Below, in pieces: positions 1-8,963 of a stretch of 64,000 nt of DNA (position 1 is its first letter; each line of letters begins with the position of its first letter). Both the position numbers and the translations under genes were made by a program. The notes beneath the pieces are model-generated. The model was not told where the DNA came from and did no database searches. It was given only the letters and a program-made list of their open reading frames with translations. The stretch lies in the NCBI GenBank assembly GCA_934098435.1, contig CAKOOV010000007.1:1-64000 (forward strand), in the 5' to 3' direction. This DNA comes from an uncultured Bacilli bacterium. Its GTDB lineage: Bacteria; Bacillota_I; Bacilli_A; RF39; UBA660.

Positions 1-75
1 CTTCAAAAAATTAAAAAGAGTTGTATAGTTAAAATGTGGGTAGATTTAAAACAGTATTGTGAAGAGAATGATTAA
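1..75 (+). CDS. C-terminal end of an unidentified ICE protein (cut by window start)
   Basis: The frame is open from the first base to a TAA at 73-75, giving about 24 residues that include WVDLKQYCEEND. A terminator hairpin follows at once, which supports a genuine gene end. Too little is present to name the family. Confidence 0.5.
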   Translation, partial: LQKIKKSCIVKMWVDLKQYCEEND

Positions 76-91
76 GTTCATTCTTTTTTTT
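66..91 (+). terminator. Rho-independent terminator
   Basis: GAATGA and TCATTC form a 6-bp stem around a short loop, followed by a run of T. It overlaps the stop codon of the gene that ends at 75. Confidence 0.7.
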
Positions 92-196
92 ATGAGTTTA
101 TAGGGATCTCATTGTCAAAAAACTAATTGAAAGGAGGGATAGATATTATGAATTTGATAATTTATAATCTAAAAATTCCATAAATTAAAAAAAATT

Positions 197-237
197 CAAA
201 AAAACTCTTGCAAAATTTATTTTTTTAAGTGATAAAT
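197..237 (+). promoter_or_regulatory. Promoter, copy 1 of a repeated ICE promoter element
   Basis: A -35-like TTGCAA (208-213) is separated by 17 bases from a -10-like GATAAA (231-236). The 41-bp block is repeated with two mismatches at 29449-29489. It sits about 75 bases before the first gene of the surface cassette and probably drives it. Upstream, an ATG at 148 with a strong ribosome site (AAAGGAGGG) opens a frame of only 11 codons. That frame may be a leader peptide or a gene remnant. Confidence 0.55.
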
Positions 238-311
238 AGAATAGTAAAAATCCTTTATATTTACCTATTTTTAGCCATTATAAGAGATTTGAGAGTAGGA
301 GTTGATATACT

Positions 312-1031
312 ATGAGAGTAATTTTTAAAGGTCATATTAAATGGTTTATTATGATTAGTATAGTAGTAGTTGGAATGGGTATTCTATTTACATTAGTGTT
401 TAGTGATTCCAATAATAATTATGATACTAAAGAAAATTCAATAATCACTTCTGATGTTAAAGAAGAATTAAAAGAAAATAAAGAATTAGGAGAACAAAAA
501 GTAGAAGAAGATAAGGGAGAGGAAAGTATTGATGTTGTAGAAAAAGAAACAACTACAAATAACACTCCAAAAACTAATGATAAAAATAGTTCTTCAACTA
601 ATTCTAAACCTAATAATGTAACATCAAGTAATAAAACTAATACTAACTCAAATCAAACAACGACTAATAATAATAGTGTAAATTCTAATACGAATAGTAA
701 TTCTAATAATAATATATCAAATAATACTGAAACACCAAAGCAAGATCCACCAATTAATAAACCTAGTGAAGACTTAACTAAAATTGCTAACCCAAATGAC
801 TTTTTTTATTCAATAACCGGTGGTAATGTAGAGTTTTCAACTAATGCAGATTGTATGAAAGCAGGAGAAGACATTGCTTTTATAGATGTAGTAGATGTTC
901 AGTATTTTAGATGTTATGAAGTTACTTCAAAAGTAAATACTATAATGGGTTATTACTTAAATATATTTTGTGAGAATGGAAATTGTAATTCAAGATACAA
1001 GTCAATGATTAATATAAACGATTATGATTAA
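312..1031 (+). CDS. Membrane-anchored secreted protein with Asn/Ser/Thr-rich linker, unknown function
   Basis: The family is not recognised. The 239-residue protein has a short basic start, one hydrophobic anchor (about residues 12-31), an acidic Lys/Glu stretch, and a long low-complexity linker of Asn, Thr and Ser (about 60-150). A compact C-terminal part (about 155-239) holds four Cys residues. This looks like a single-pass protein that displays a small domain through or beyond the wall. It is the first gene of the surface cassette and is separated from the adhesin by a terminator-like hairpin. A role in surface interaction during conjugation is inference from position only. Confidence 0.75.
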   Translation: MRVIFKGHIKWFIMISIVVVGMGILFTLVFSDSNNNYDTKENSIITSDVKEELKENKELGEQKVEEDKGEESIDVVEKETTTNNTPKTNDKNSSSTNSKPNNVTSSNKTNTNSNQTTTNNNSVNSNTNSNSNNNISNNTETPKQDPPINKPSEDLTKIANPNDFFYSITGGNVEFSTNADCMKAGEDIAFIDVVDVQYFRCYEVTSKVNTIMGYYLNIFCENGNCNSRYKSMININDYD

Positions 1032-1037
1032 TCTATA

Positions 1038-1063
1038 TGCACCTAGAAAGGTGTATTTTTTTT
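1038..1063 (+). terminator. Terminator or attenuator between surface genes
   Basis: CACCT and AGGTG flank an AGAA loop and are followed by TATTTTTTTT. It lies seven bases after a stop codon and before the ribosome site of the adhesin gene, so it may act as a partial terminator. Confidence 0.7.
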
Positions 1064-1085
1064 ATAAGGAGGAAGATGAATACAA

Positions 1086-3818
1086 ATGAAAATTAATTTA
1101 AAGAAATGTGCATTAGTATTAGCATTAACAATTGGTGCGTTTATTGGTGTTCAAAATGTTCATGCAGCCACATTAACAATGGAAGATTCAGGATATTTTT
1201 ATGATAGAAATAATGCAGGTGGTAATGATAGACACTCATGGTATTGGAGATTATACACTGTAGATGGGCAAGTTGCATATTGTATTGAGCCAGGTACTCC
1301 AGAGGGGACTTCAATGATAGAAGGAAATTGGTCAAATACAGGTTTATCAGATTCAATAAAAGAAAGAATTACATTAATTGGATATTATGGTTATACTTAT
1401 CCAGGACATCAAACTTTAAAATATCGAGCAGCTACACAAGGAATGATTTGGCAAACAATTATAGGTAGTGGTTATGTAAATTTTTCTACTGAAAGATGGG
1501 GAGCAGGAACTCAATTAGATATATCATCAGAAACTGCTGAAATTGAAAGATTAATAGCTACTCATTATACTAGACCAAGTTTTAATGGCGGAACATATAA
1601 TTTACAAGTGGGAGAAACTATTACACTAAACGATACAAATAATGTATTAGGAAACTATGATATTTTGGTAAGTGGTGCAGATTATAGTGTAAATGGAAAT
1701 AATTTAATTATAAAACCTACTACAAGTGGAACAATTACAGTAAATTTAAAAAAGAAAATGCCTTATTCATCAAATTATAAAATATTTTATGGAGATGGAG
1801 TTCAAAATATGATGGTTGCAGGTTCGACTGATCCGGTTGTTAGCCAATTTAAAATAAATTCATATTATGGACAAGTTGAGATGAACAAAAAAGATATTGA
1901 AACAGGTTCTACTGCTCAAGGACAAGCAACATTAAAAAATGCTATATATGGAGTATATAAAACTGATGGAACATTAGTAACAAAAATTACAACTGATGAA
2001 AATGGATATGCAATAAGTGATTCTGTATTAAGTTATGGAACATATTATTTACAAGAAATAAGTGCTAGTAATGGATATGAAATAAATAACGAAAAGATTT
2101 TCTTTGATATTAAGGGAAAGAGTCTAGTTAAAGCCGAAGATTCAAAAGAAACAGTAGTAAAAAATTATGTAAGTATATTGAAACAATATGATTTTGTAGA
2201 TGGCAACACTACTTTTTTAAATGCAGAAAAAGGTATAAAATTTGAGATTTATTATCCGAATGGAGAAAAGTTTGATGAAATAATTACTGATAAAAATGGT
2301 TATGCAACTATTAATCTACCTTATGGAGTATGGAAATTTCATCAAGTAAATTCAACAACAGGATTTGAAAAAATTTATGATTTTTATATTACAGTTGATT
2401 ATAATTCAGAAAAAGAACAATATTATAATATTTTAAACAATGCTTTATCTGCTTATTTACAAGTTTTTAAAACTGATGCTGAAACAGGAAAAACAATTGC
2501 TCTTGCTGATACTACATTTAAAATCTATAACAAAGATACAAAACAATATGTATCTCAATTTGTGGGTGGAAAAGTATATAGTGAATTTAAAACTGATAAA
2601 GATGGTAAATTTATAACTTATCTTAAATTGGTTGCAGGAAATTATACTTTATATGAAACATCTAGTCCAAAAGGTTATTTATTAGATGAAAAAGGTATAG
2701 ATTTTACTATTGGAAATGATACGCATTATTCATATACTACTTATGGACCATTTATTACAGTTTACTTTAATAATAGTCCGATAAAAGGACAAATTGAAGT
2801 TATAAAGGATGGGGAAGTTTTCACAATAGAAGATGGAACTTTTAATTATAATGAGAAAATTACATTAGAGGGTATTGTTTATAATATCTATACTGATGAA
2901 GATATTAAATCATCAGATGGAACTCATATTTATTATAATAAAGGAGATTTAGTTGGAACAATTACTACTAATAAAGATGGATATTCTATAAGTGAGAAGT
3001 TGCCATTAGGAAAATATAAAGTAGTAGAAGTAAAAACAAATGATGAATATTTACTTGATGAAACTGAATATTTTGTAGAGCTAATTGAAAAAGATAATAA
3101 AACAGCAATTGTTTATAGTTCTCTTAAAATGACTAATGCTTTAAAAAAGGCAAAGGTGGAAATAACAAAGACTGATCTTATTAATGGAGATGCTATTCCT
3201 AATACAATTTTGGAAGTATATACTGAAAATGATGAATTGATCTTTACAGGAAAAACTGATAAAGATGGTAAAATCATTATTGATGGATTGAAATTAGGTA
3301 AATATTATATTTTAGAGAAAGAGGCATCATTAGGTTATGTTATAACTAATGAAAAAATCTATTTTGAATTAAAAGATAATGGAGAAATAGTAAAAGCCGA
3401 AATGAAGAATAAACCTATAACATCAACAGTAAAAATAACAAAAGTTGATATTTCAAATAGTGAGCCATTACCTAATACTATTATTGAAGTTTACAATGAT
3501 AAAGATGAATTAATTTATAGTGGTAAAACAAATGAAGAAGGTAAAATTGTAATTGAAGAATTAAGGTATGGAAAATATTATTTTATAGAAAAAGAAGCAC
3601 CAGAGGGTTATCAGTTGAATAGTGAAAAAATGTATTTTGAAGTTCTTGAAGATGGAGAAATTATAAAATGCACTATGACAGATGAAAAAATTGTAATTGA
3701 AGTGCCTAATACTTTAAAAAATAATTATATACCATTTATTATGTTTGGAATAGCAGCTATAGGAATGGGAGCAGTTGCTTATGGATTCATCAAAAGTAAA
3801 AACACAAAGAAAAAATAA
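1086..3818 (+). CDS. Thioester-domain adhesin with Cna-B (SpaA-type) repeats and sorting signal
   Basis: This 910-residue surface protein is predicted to form a covalent host- or cell-binding fibre. It has a signal peptide (about 1-27, ending VHAA), then a thioester domain with Cys66 in the YCIEPG context and Gln118 in TQGMIW. This matches the Cys-Gln pair of TED adhesins. Several Cna-B/SpaA-like modules follow; recurring phrases such as DKDGK and KYYILEKEA mark the repeats. The C-terminus has VPNT, a hydrophobic helix (IPFIMFGIAAIGMGAVAYG) and a Lys-rich tail. VPNTL deviates from the usual LPXTG. The next gene is a sortase, probably its dedicated anchoring enzyme. The start follows an AAGGAGGAAG ribosome site. 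Confidence 0.92.
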   Translation: MKINLKKCALVLALTIGAFIGVQNVHAATLTMEDSGYFYDRNNAGGNDRHSWYWRLYTVDGQVAYCIEPGTPEGTSMIEGNWSNTGLSDSIKERITLIGYYGYTYPGHQTLKYRAATQGMIWQTIIGSGYVNFSTERWGAGTQLDISSETAEIERLIATHYTRPSFNGGTYNLQVGETITLNDTNNVLGNYDILVSGADYSVNGNNLIIKPTTSGTITVNLKKKMPYSSNYKIFYGDGVQNMMVAGSTDPVVSQFKINSYYGQVEMNKKDIETGSTAQGQATLKNAIYGVYKTDGTLVTKITTDENGYAISDSVLSYGTYYLQEISASNGYEINNEKIFFDIKGKSLVKAEDSKETVVKNYVSILKQYDFVDGNTTFLNAEKGIKFEIYYPNGEKFDEIITDKNGYATINLPYGVWKFHQVNSTTGFEKIYDFYITVDYNSEKEQYYNILNNALSAYLQVFKTDAETGKTIALADTTFKIYNKDTKQYVSQFVGGKVYSEFKTDKDGKFITYLKLVAGNYTLYETSSPKGYLLDEKGIDFTIGNDTHYSYTTYGPFITVYFNNSPIKGQIEVIKDGEVFTIEDGTFNYNEKITLEGIVYNIYTDEDIKSSDGTHIYYNKGDLVGTITTNKDGYSISEKLPLGKYKVVEVKTNDEYLLDETEYFVELIEKDNKTAIVYSSLKMTNALKKAKVEITKTDLINGDAIPNTILEVYTENDELIFTGKTDKDGKIIIDGLKLGKYYILEKEASLGYVITNEKIYFELKDNGEIVKAEMKNKPITSTVKITKVDISNSEPLPNTIIEVYNDKDELIYSGKTNEEGKIVIEELRYGKYYFIEKEAPEGYQLNSEKMYFEVLEDGEIIKCTMTDEKIVIEVPNTLKNNYIPFIMFGIAAIGMGAVAYGFIKSKNTKKK

Positions 3819-4434
3819 AAGATACTCATTAATAATTTGTATGGGTATCTTTTTATTCTTTTTAGGTACATTATATTTTATTTATAATTACTGTCAAAAT
3901 AGAAAACAAGATATTCAAGAAAATCAAATGATAGAAGAATTTTTTGAAATTACAAATGAAGATGAAGAAGAAATAGTAATTGAAGAAAATGACAAGGATC
4001 AAGAAATTGTTATTCAAAAAGAAACAGTTAATTATATGGCAATATTAGAAATACCTAAAATAAATTTAAAAAGAGGACTATTTGATAAAAATAGTTCTAA
4101 TAACAATGTGGATAAAAATATTTACATATTAAATGAAACTACTTTACCAGATGAGCAAATTAATAGTCATATTATTTTAGCTGCTCATTCTGGTAATAGT
4201 TATATATCATTTTTTAGAAACTTAAAAAAATTAGATATGAAAGACAAAGTTTATTTTTATTATAAAGGTGTTAAATATAGCTACGAAGTATCTAATAAAT
4301 ATGAAATAGAAAAAACAGGAACGACTGAATTAAAACAAACTAATACATCTGATATTACACTTATTACATGTATTAGTGGAACTAATAAACAAGTTGTTTA
4401 TGTGGCAACATTGATAGATAAACAAAACTATTAA
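3781..4434 (+). CDS. Sortase, probably dedicated to the upstream adhesin
   Basis: This is a membrane-anchored cysteine transpeptidase. The N-terminal helix is IICMGIFLFFLGTLYFIY. The catalytic His lies in LAAHSGN and the catalytic Cys in TLITCISG. After the Cys, the sequence GTNKQVVYVATL has Gln where sortases normally carry the transition-state Arg (as in DKRLVV); a neighbouring Lys may substitute. I chose ATG at 3781 over the TTG two codons earlier. The gene overlaps the 3' end of the adhesin gene in another frame, which suggests coupled translation. Assignment to the sortase family is firm; the class is not. Confidence 0.88.
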   Translation: MDSSKVKTQRKNKRYSLIICMGIFLFFLGTLYFIYNYCQNRKQDIQENQMIEEFFEITNEDEEEIVIEENDKDQEIVIQKETVNYMAILEIPKINLKRGLFDKNSSNNNVDKNIYILNETTLPDEQINSHIILAAHSGNSYISFFRNLKKLDMKDKVYFYYKGVKYSYEVSNKYEIEKTGTTELKQTNTSDITLITCISGTNKQVVYVATLIDKQNY

Positions 4435-4449
4435 AGAAAGGAAAAATTT

Positions 4450-4827
4450 ATGGAGAAGGTTGCAGTATATGCTAGTTTCAAAAATCATAACAGACAATCA
4501 ATAGATTATTTTTTAAAGCAAATATCAGATTGGTGTCTTATGAAAAATTATGATTATACACTCTATTTTGATAAAGTTCAAAATCGATTGGATTTGAATA
4601 GAAAAGAATTAAATAATTTAATAGAAGACATTGAAAATAAAGAATATTCAAAAGTAATTATAAAAGACATAACTCAGTTATCTAGAAATACTATTTACAA
4701 TATAAATTTTTTGCAATTTCTAGAAGATAATAATTGCAAAATAGAAAGTATGGATGGAACTGATTTAAGTCTATATAAAAAAATCTTTGATAGGTTTAAT
4801 AAAAATAAGGAGGAAAGAGAAAGATGA
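4450..4827 (+). CDS. Catalytically dead resolvase-like protein
   Basis: The 125 residues align by eye with the N-terminal resolvase domain of serine recombinases. VAVYAS resembles the usual YARVS strand, and DITQLSRNT resembles DLSRLSRN. The nucleophilic Ser and its neighbouring Arg are missing (YASFK in place of YxRVS), and the first Arg of the SRLSR motif is Gln. No DNA-binding or zinc-ribbon part follows. It therefore cannot recombine DNA by the known mechanism. A structural or regulatory role is inference. It overlaps the next gene by the ATGA junction, so it is translated with the TasA-like gene. Confidence 0.7.
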   Translation: MEKVAVYASFKNHNRQSIDYFLKQISDWCLMKNYDYTLYFDKVQNRLDLNRKELNNLIEDIENKEYSKVIIKDITQLSRNTIYNINFLQFLEDNNCKIESMDGTDLSLYKKIFDRFNKNKEERER

Positions 4828-5441
4828 AAAAGAAAGAAGAAAAGAAGAATAAACAAAAGAAAAAATTATTATTGTTATTAGGTATTGGAGTTTTGACTGT
4901 GTTAGGTAGTACGATTGCATATTTTACAACAAGCACAGATATAACTAATTATTTTAAAGTTGCACTATATCAAAATGAAATTGTAGAACAATTTATATCA
5001 CCAGATAATTGGACTCCGGGTACAACTACTGATAAAACAATAACTGTAAAAAATACCGGTAGTATTGATATGGCAGTTAGAGTAAGTTATACAGAGGAAT
5101 GGACATCAGCAAATGGATCTAAATTAAGTTTAAAAGATTCAAATGGCAATGTGGCATCAATCATTAATTTTAATGAAGGTTGGACAAAAAATGATGATGG
5201 TTACTATTACTATGGATCAAAAGAAAATATGAATAGAGTAAAGCCAAATGATATAACTACTTCATTTATTAGTGGAGTAACATTTAATCAAAATATTAAA
5301 TCAAGCTTAAAAGAAACAAAGTCTGCTGATGGACAAACAATAACTTATTCATCAACCGGTGATGGATATGACAACGCTACATATAGTTTAACAATCAAAA
5401 TAGATACAATTCAATATGACCAAGCAAAAAATATTTGGTAA
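4824..5441 (+). CDS. TasA/BsaA-like secreted matrix protein with SipW-type signal peptide
   Basis: The 205-residue protein starts with a very basic stretch, a hydrophobic helix and the boundary GSTIAYFTTSTDITNYF, typical of proteins cleaved by SipW-type signal peptidases. The body has NWTPGTT, KTITVKNTGSIDMAVRVSYTEEW, the pattern of the camelysin/TasA/BsaA family of biofilm fibre proteins. The next gene encodes a SipW-type peptidase, so substrate and processing enzyme are adjacent. The start overlaps the previous stop (ATGA) and has an AGGAGG ribosome site. Confidence 0.85.
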   Translation: MKKKEEKKNKQKKKLLLLLGIGVLTVLGSTIAYFTTSTDITNYFKVALYQNEIVEQFISPDNWTPGTTTDKTITVKNTGSIDMAVRVSYTEEWTSANGSKLSLKDSNGNVASIINFNEGWTKNDDGYYYYGSKENMNRVKPNDITTSFISGVTFNQNIKSSLKETKSADGQTITYSSTGDGYDNATYSLTIKIDTIQYDQAKNIW

Positions 5442-5460
5442 TTAAAAGGAATGATTTTAA

Positions 5461-5946
5461 ATGTTGGTAAAAATAAAAAATTGTATATTTAAAATAATAT
5501 ACATTTTGGTAATCATTTATTTACTTATTTTTGTTCCAACTATATGGGGTCAAAAACCCCTTGTTGTAATATCTGGCAGTATGGAGCCAACACTAAATGT
5601 TGGTGGTATTCTATATTATCATGATAAAGATTATCAAGATTATGAAGTAGGAGATATTTTAGTTTATCAATTAGAAGATCATATAATTTCGCATAGAATA
5701 TATGATGTAACTGAAAATGGCATTATAACGAAAGGAGATGCTAATAATACCATCGATAATCTTTTAGTAAGTAAAAATCAGATATTAGGTCAAGGAACAG
5801 ATTGGTGTATTCCATTTCTTGGATATTATGCTGATTTTATTTATACTCATAAATATTTATTATGGATATGTTTGATAATTATTCTAGTAGATATGATAGT
5901 TGATAAAAAGAAAAAAGTGGGTGAGAAGATTGAAAAAAATAATTAA
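5461..5946 (+). CDS. sipW: Signal peptidase I, SipW (ER-like) type
   Basis: The 161 residues contain an N-terminal membrane helix (about 10-28), the catalytic Ser40 in SGSMEPTL and His77 in ISHRIYD. The Ser-His pair replaces the Ser-Lys of ordinary bacterial signal peptidases and defines the SipW/ER type. GDANNTID is the usual third box. A second membrane helix lies near the C-terminus (LLWICLIIILVDMIV). It probably processes both neighbours, each of which carries the same (F)xTSTxxTNxF signal boundary. Confidence 0.9.
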   Translation: MLVKIKNCIFKIIYILVIIYLLIFVPTIWGQKPLVVISGSMEPTLNVGGILYYHDKDYQDYEVGDILVYQLEDHIISHRIYDVTENGIITKGDANNTIDNLLVSKNQILGQGTDWCIPFLGYYADFIYTHKYLLWICLIIILVDMIVDKKKKVGEKIEKNN

Positions 5947-7183
5947 AATATTTGTTCTAATTTTAGCATTATTTTGTTCTATAAAATTAACACATTCTTT
6001 TTTTATAACAAGCACAAATGTAACAAATATATTTAAGACAAAAGGATATGTGTTTAAGATAAATGCAAATGGTGGACAATTTAATGACTTAGATTCAGTT
6101 ATAGTTAATGATAATAAAACTATATTACCAAGCCCAACAAGAAAAGGATATAACTTTTTAGGATATAGTACCAGTTCAAATGGAAATGTAAACTATTCTA
6201 TAAATGTAGATGATGTAACACAAATTGATAATAAATTGATATATGCAAAGTGGGATAAAGTTGTATATAGTATATCCTATAATTTGAATGGTGGAACTAT
6301 CAATGGACAAAAAACAAGTTATACTGTTGAAGATAGTTTTACATTAGTTAATCCTACTAGAAATGGTTTTACTTTTTTAGGATGGACAGGAAGTAATGGT
6401 AGTACAAGTCAAACATCGGTGACAATTCCAAAAGGAACAACAGGAAATTTAAATTATAATGCTAATTGGAGTACAAATAGTTATCTAGTTGATGTAAATC
6501 CGGTAATTGATGGAATTACATATAATTCAGGTCTAGATGGATATACATTTGATGTTTGGGTTAATGGAACATTAGTTGCGGATGATGTGATTGACTGGTG
6601 TCAAAATGTTAATTATGGAAGTCAAGTAAGAGTTAAGGCAAATTCATTAACCGGTAGAAGTACAAGTTATGATCAAACAATAACAGTAGGAACAAGTAAT
6701 ACTACAATATCTCCAAGTTGGAGTATTAATACTTATGAGGCACATTTTTATTTAAATGGCTCACATAGACTTACTACATATAATAAATATGGTGCATACA
6801 TTAGTACACCAAATACGAATGCAAGTCAATTAGGTTATGACGCTAATTTTTATTATATTAGCGGATATACCCCATGGGCAACTTGGTATCAACCAGAATA
6901 TGCAGTAGGATTTACAATTAATATTTCAGAATATAATTGTGGAGCATCGTTTGGATCAGCAGGAAGTTCAAATGCATCATATCAGCTAACTAAATTGAGA
7001 AATGCAGGATATGATTTTTGTAGTTTAACTGATTGGGGATCTGTTTGGTGTTCAGGTAATTATTCAAAAGTAATGAATTTATATAATAATGCATGGAATA
7101 TTTTACCTAGAAGTGGTAATGGATATTCTATTTATAAACAAATTTCGTGTGACAGTGGATGGTCAAATGTTCAAAGAAGATAA
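5930..7183 (+). CDS. InlB B-repeat (Listeria-Bacteroides repeat) surface protein
   Basis: The signal region reads LTHSFFITSTNVTNIFKTKGY, which resembles that of the TasA-like neighbour and suggests cleavage by the same SipW enzyme. Two or three Flg_new/InlB B-repeat units follow (NANGGQFNDLDS...GYNFLGYST, then NLNGGTINGQ...GFTFLGWTG). The C-terminal part is rich in Tyr, Trp and Ser with several Cys and is not recognised. No wall anchor is seen. The frame opens at 5900 inside the peptidase gene. I favour TTG at 5930 (ribosome site GGGTGAG), with GTG at 5921 as the alternative. Confidence 0.78.
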   Translation: MKKIIKIFVLILALFCSIKLTHSFFITSTNVTNIFKTKGYVFKINANGGQFNDLDSVIVNDNKTILPSPTRKGYNFLGYSTSSNGNVNYSINVDDVTQIDNKLIYAKWDKVVYSISYNLNGGTINGQKTSYTVEDSFTLVNPTRNGFTFLGWTGSNGSTSQTSVTIPKGTTGNLNYNANWSTNSYLVDVNPVIDGITYNSGLDGYTFDVWVNGTLVADDVIDWCQNVNYGSQVRVKANSLTGRSTSYDQTITVGTSNTTISPSWSINTYEAHFYLNGSHRLTTYNKYGAYISTPNTNASQLGYDANFYYISGYTPWATWYQPEYAVGFTINISEYNCGASFGSAGSSNASYQLTKLRNAGYDFCSLTDWGSVWCSGNYSKVMNLYNNAWNILPRSGNGYSIYKQISCDSGWSNVQRR

Positions 7184-7203
7184 AAATAAGGAGGAGAAAA
7201 AAT

Positions 7204-7617
7204 ATGAATAACGAAGTTGAAAGAGAAGTAAAAAAATCAAAAAATAAATTTGAATTAGAAGGGAATGTTGCTAATATCAATGATATTTATACTAATCAAA
7301 ATGGTAAAAAAATATTAAGATTTGATTTAGCCCAAAATAATAATGGGAATACACAGTTTGTTCCTATTGTATTAAGAGGAGAATTAGTAAACTCTTATGG
7401 TAATGAAATTCAAAAAGGAGATTGGATCTCTGTAAAAGGTAGAATATCTACTTATCAAAAAGAAGTTGAAAGAGATGGGAAAACATATAAAGATAAAGCA
7501 ATAGATATTCTTGGTTTTGAAATTACTGATAGAACAAATAATAAAGTTTATACTTCTGATGGTCAAGTTCATGAATTAACAAATAAAGAAAAAAACCAAA
7601 CAGAAATGGAAAGATAA
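7204..7617 (+). CDS. Single-stranded DNA-binding-like OB-fold protein
   Basis: The 137-residue protein has the order of an SSB-type OB fold: FELEGNVANI, RFDLAQNN, FVPIVLRGEL, GDWISVKGRISTYQ, IDILGFEI. ICEs often carry such a protein to coat transferred single-stranded DNA. The start is the ATG after AAGGAGGAG. The gene ends with residues EMER, a tail that recurs in several genes of this element and overlaps the ribosome site of the next gene three bases downstream. Confidence 0.7.
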   Translation: MNNEVEREVKKSKNKFELEGNVANINDIYTNQNGKKILRFDLAQNNNGNTQFVPIVLRGELVNSYGNEIQKGDWISVKGRISTYQKEVERDGKTYKDKAIDILGFEITDRTNNKVYTSDGQVHELTNKEKNQTEMER

Positions 7618-7620
7618 ATA

Positions 7621-8124
7621 ATGAAATATCAATATGAATTATTAAATTATTGGAATGACTCTGATGATTTATATGTTAATTACATAGTAGAAGATTTAGA
7701 ATCTCATAAGAAAGCAAATGTAATCAATTATTTTAATACTTCTGATATAGGTTGCAATTATAATACTGCATCAATAGAAGTAATAGAAAGTTCATTATAT
7801 AAACTTATTAAAAAAAACAATGGTGTAGAATTTAATATGCCAAAGGTAAGTGAATTAAGCCCATTATTAAAATATGTATATGATTGTGTATGTAATAGTG
7901 AATCAAATATGTGTCATATAGACTATAACGATTGGGAAGAATTAAAAGATTATAATGATTTTATCGAAGAAGATATTGCCACATTAAAGAAAGAAATTGA
8001 TAAATATAATTTAGACGATTATATTACTATTGACAATGGAGAATATAAAATATGTGGTTATGGTGGATTACAATGTTGCTTTAATGATGATAGAGATAAA
8101 GGAAGTGATGAACTTGAAAGATGA
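7621..8124 (+). CDS. Hypothetical ICE protein
   Basis: The family is not recognised. The 167-residue acidic soluble protein carries a Cys-containing middle (VYDCVCNSESNMCHIDY) and a C-terminal GGLQCCFNDD. It sits between the SSB-like gene and a second unknown gene, all on one transcript, and overlaps the next gene in another frame. The ending ELER resembles the EMER tails elsewhere. Position suggests a conjugation accessory role; nothing in the sequence proves it. Confidence 0.7.
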   Translation: MKYQYELLNYWNDSDDLYVNYIVEDLESHKKANVINYFNTSDIGCNYNTASIEVIESSLYKLIKKNNGVEFNMPKVSELSPLLKYVYDCVCNSESNMCHIDYNDWEELKDYNDFIEEDIATLKKEIDKYNLDDYITIDNGEYKICGYGGLQCCFNDDRDKGSDELER

Positions 8125-8782
8125 ATTAAAAAAAGGTCAAGCATTCATAGGATTGGATGATAATAAATATTATTTTTTAGGATTTGATTATGATGACCAA
8201 ATATTTTTTACAACATTGGATTTATGGAGTGATAAAGAACAGGGTTATATTTCAAAAAGTAATATATTTATAAAAGAAATTTTAGATGAAAAATCTGATG
8301 TCATAGAAAATTGTACTTGGTATTATCAATCTATGAAAGAATTAGATAATTCATCTATGGAAGAAAAAATTAAAAGATGCTTAGATATTATTAAAAATTC
8401 AAATACTAATGACTTTGAATTAAGACCTACTGAAATAGGTCCATTAGTTAGAGGACAAGCATATAGTAAGGAATTTAATCAATATTATGAAGTTATTGGA
8501 TTTATTGTTGATAATAATATTTATGTTGATGATAATTTAAAGTCAAAGCAAAAAGGATTTTTTGCAATATATCACTCAAATTGTGAAAGCACTGTACCAT
8601 TAATATTTGAAAGAAATTTTAGTGATAAAGATAATTCTTTTGATGGTAAACATTTTGTTGCAGGTAATGATGATAGAGTTGATATAGAAGATGTTATTTG
8701 TAATAAAGATTTAGTTAATTCTTATATGAATGACACATTAATAGAAAAGTTAGAAAAAAATAATAAAGAAATGTCAAAATAA
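8108..8782 (+). CDS. Hypothetical ICE protein
   Basis: The family is not recognised. From the ATG at 8108, placed after AAAGGAAGTG, the protein has 224 residues and no signal peptide or membrane helix. The frame opens further upstream, but that part only shadows the preceding gene. Beta-rich phrases such as GQAFIGLDDNKYYFLGFDYDD and GPLVRGQAYSKEFNQYYEVIGF occur twice in similar form, hinting at two related domains. It is the last gene before a structured leader that precedes the secretion genes. Confidence 0.68.
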   Translation: MNLKDELKKGQAFIGLDDNKYYFLGFDYDDQIFFTTLDLWSDKEQGYISKSNIFIKEILDEKSDVIENCTWYYQSMKELDNSSMEEKIKRCLDIIKNSNTNDFELRPTEIGPLVRGQAYSKEFNQYYEVIGFIVDNNIYVDDNLKSKQKGFFAIYHSNCESTVPLIFERNFSDKDNSFDGKHFVAGNDDRVDIEDVICNKDLVNSYMNDTLIEKLEKNNKEMSK

Positions 8783-8794
8783 AAAAATAAACTG

Positions 8795-8930
8795 ATGTTC
8801 TTTGAAAATTAGGTTAATAGCTACACATTCTAGTTAAGGTGTAGTGTTTTAATTTTTAAAGTACAAGTCTTTCTTGGAACTGTGTAGTTATTAATCAATG
8901 TTATTGATAATTACACAGTTCTTTTTTTGT
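8795..8930 (+). promoter_or_regulatory. Structured leader before type IV secretion operon, ending in a terminator-like hairpin
   Basis: The leader begins with TGTTCTTTGAAAATT, which resembles a boxA antitermination site. A hairpin follows (CTACAC 8821-8826 with GTGTAG 8839-8844), then a long hairpin (AACTGTGTA 8878-8886 with TACACAGTT 8912-8920) followed by CTTTTTTTG. The last hairpin looks like a strong terminator, so the downstream operon probably needs antitermination or its own start. A second leader with the same layout lies at 30383-30506. Confidence 0.6.
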
Positions 8931-8963
8931 TTATAGACAAAATTAAAAGAAAGGATGAATATA

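Noticed and set aside
1086..3818. Internal DNA repeats of the adhesin as a mobile or CRISPR-like repeat
   Set aside because: The similarity is at protein level between Cna-B modules; no regular DNA repeat-spacer pattern exists.
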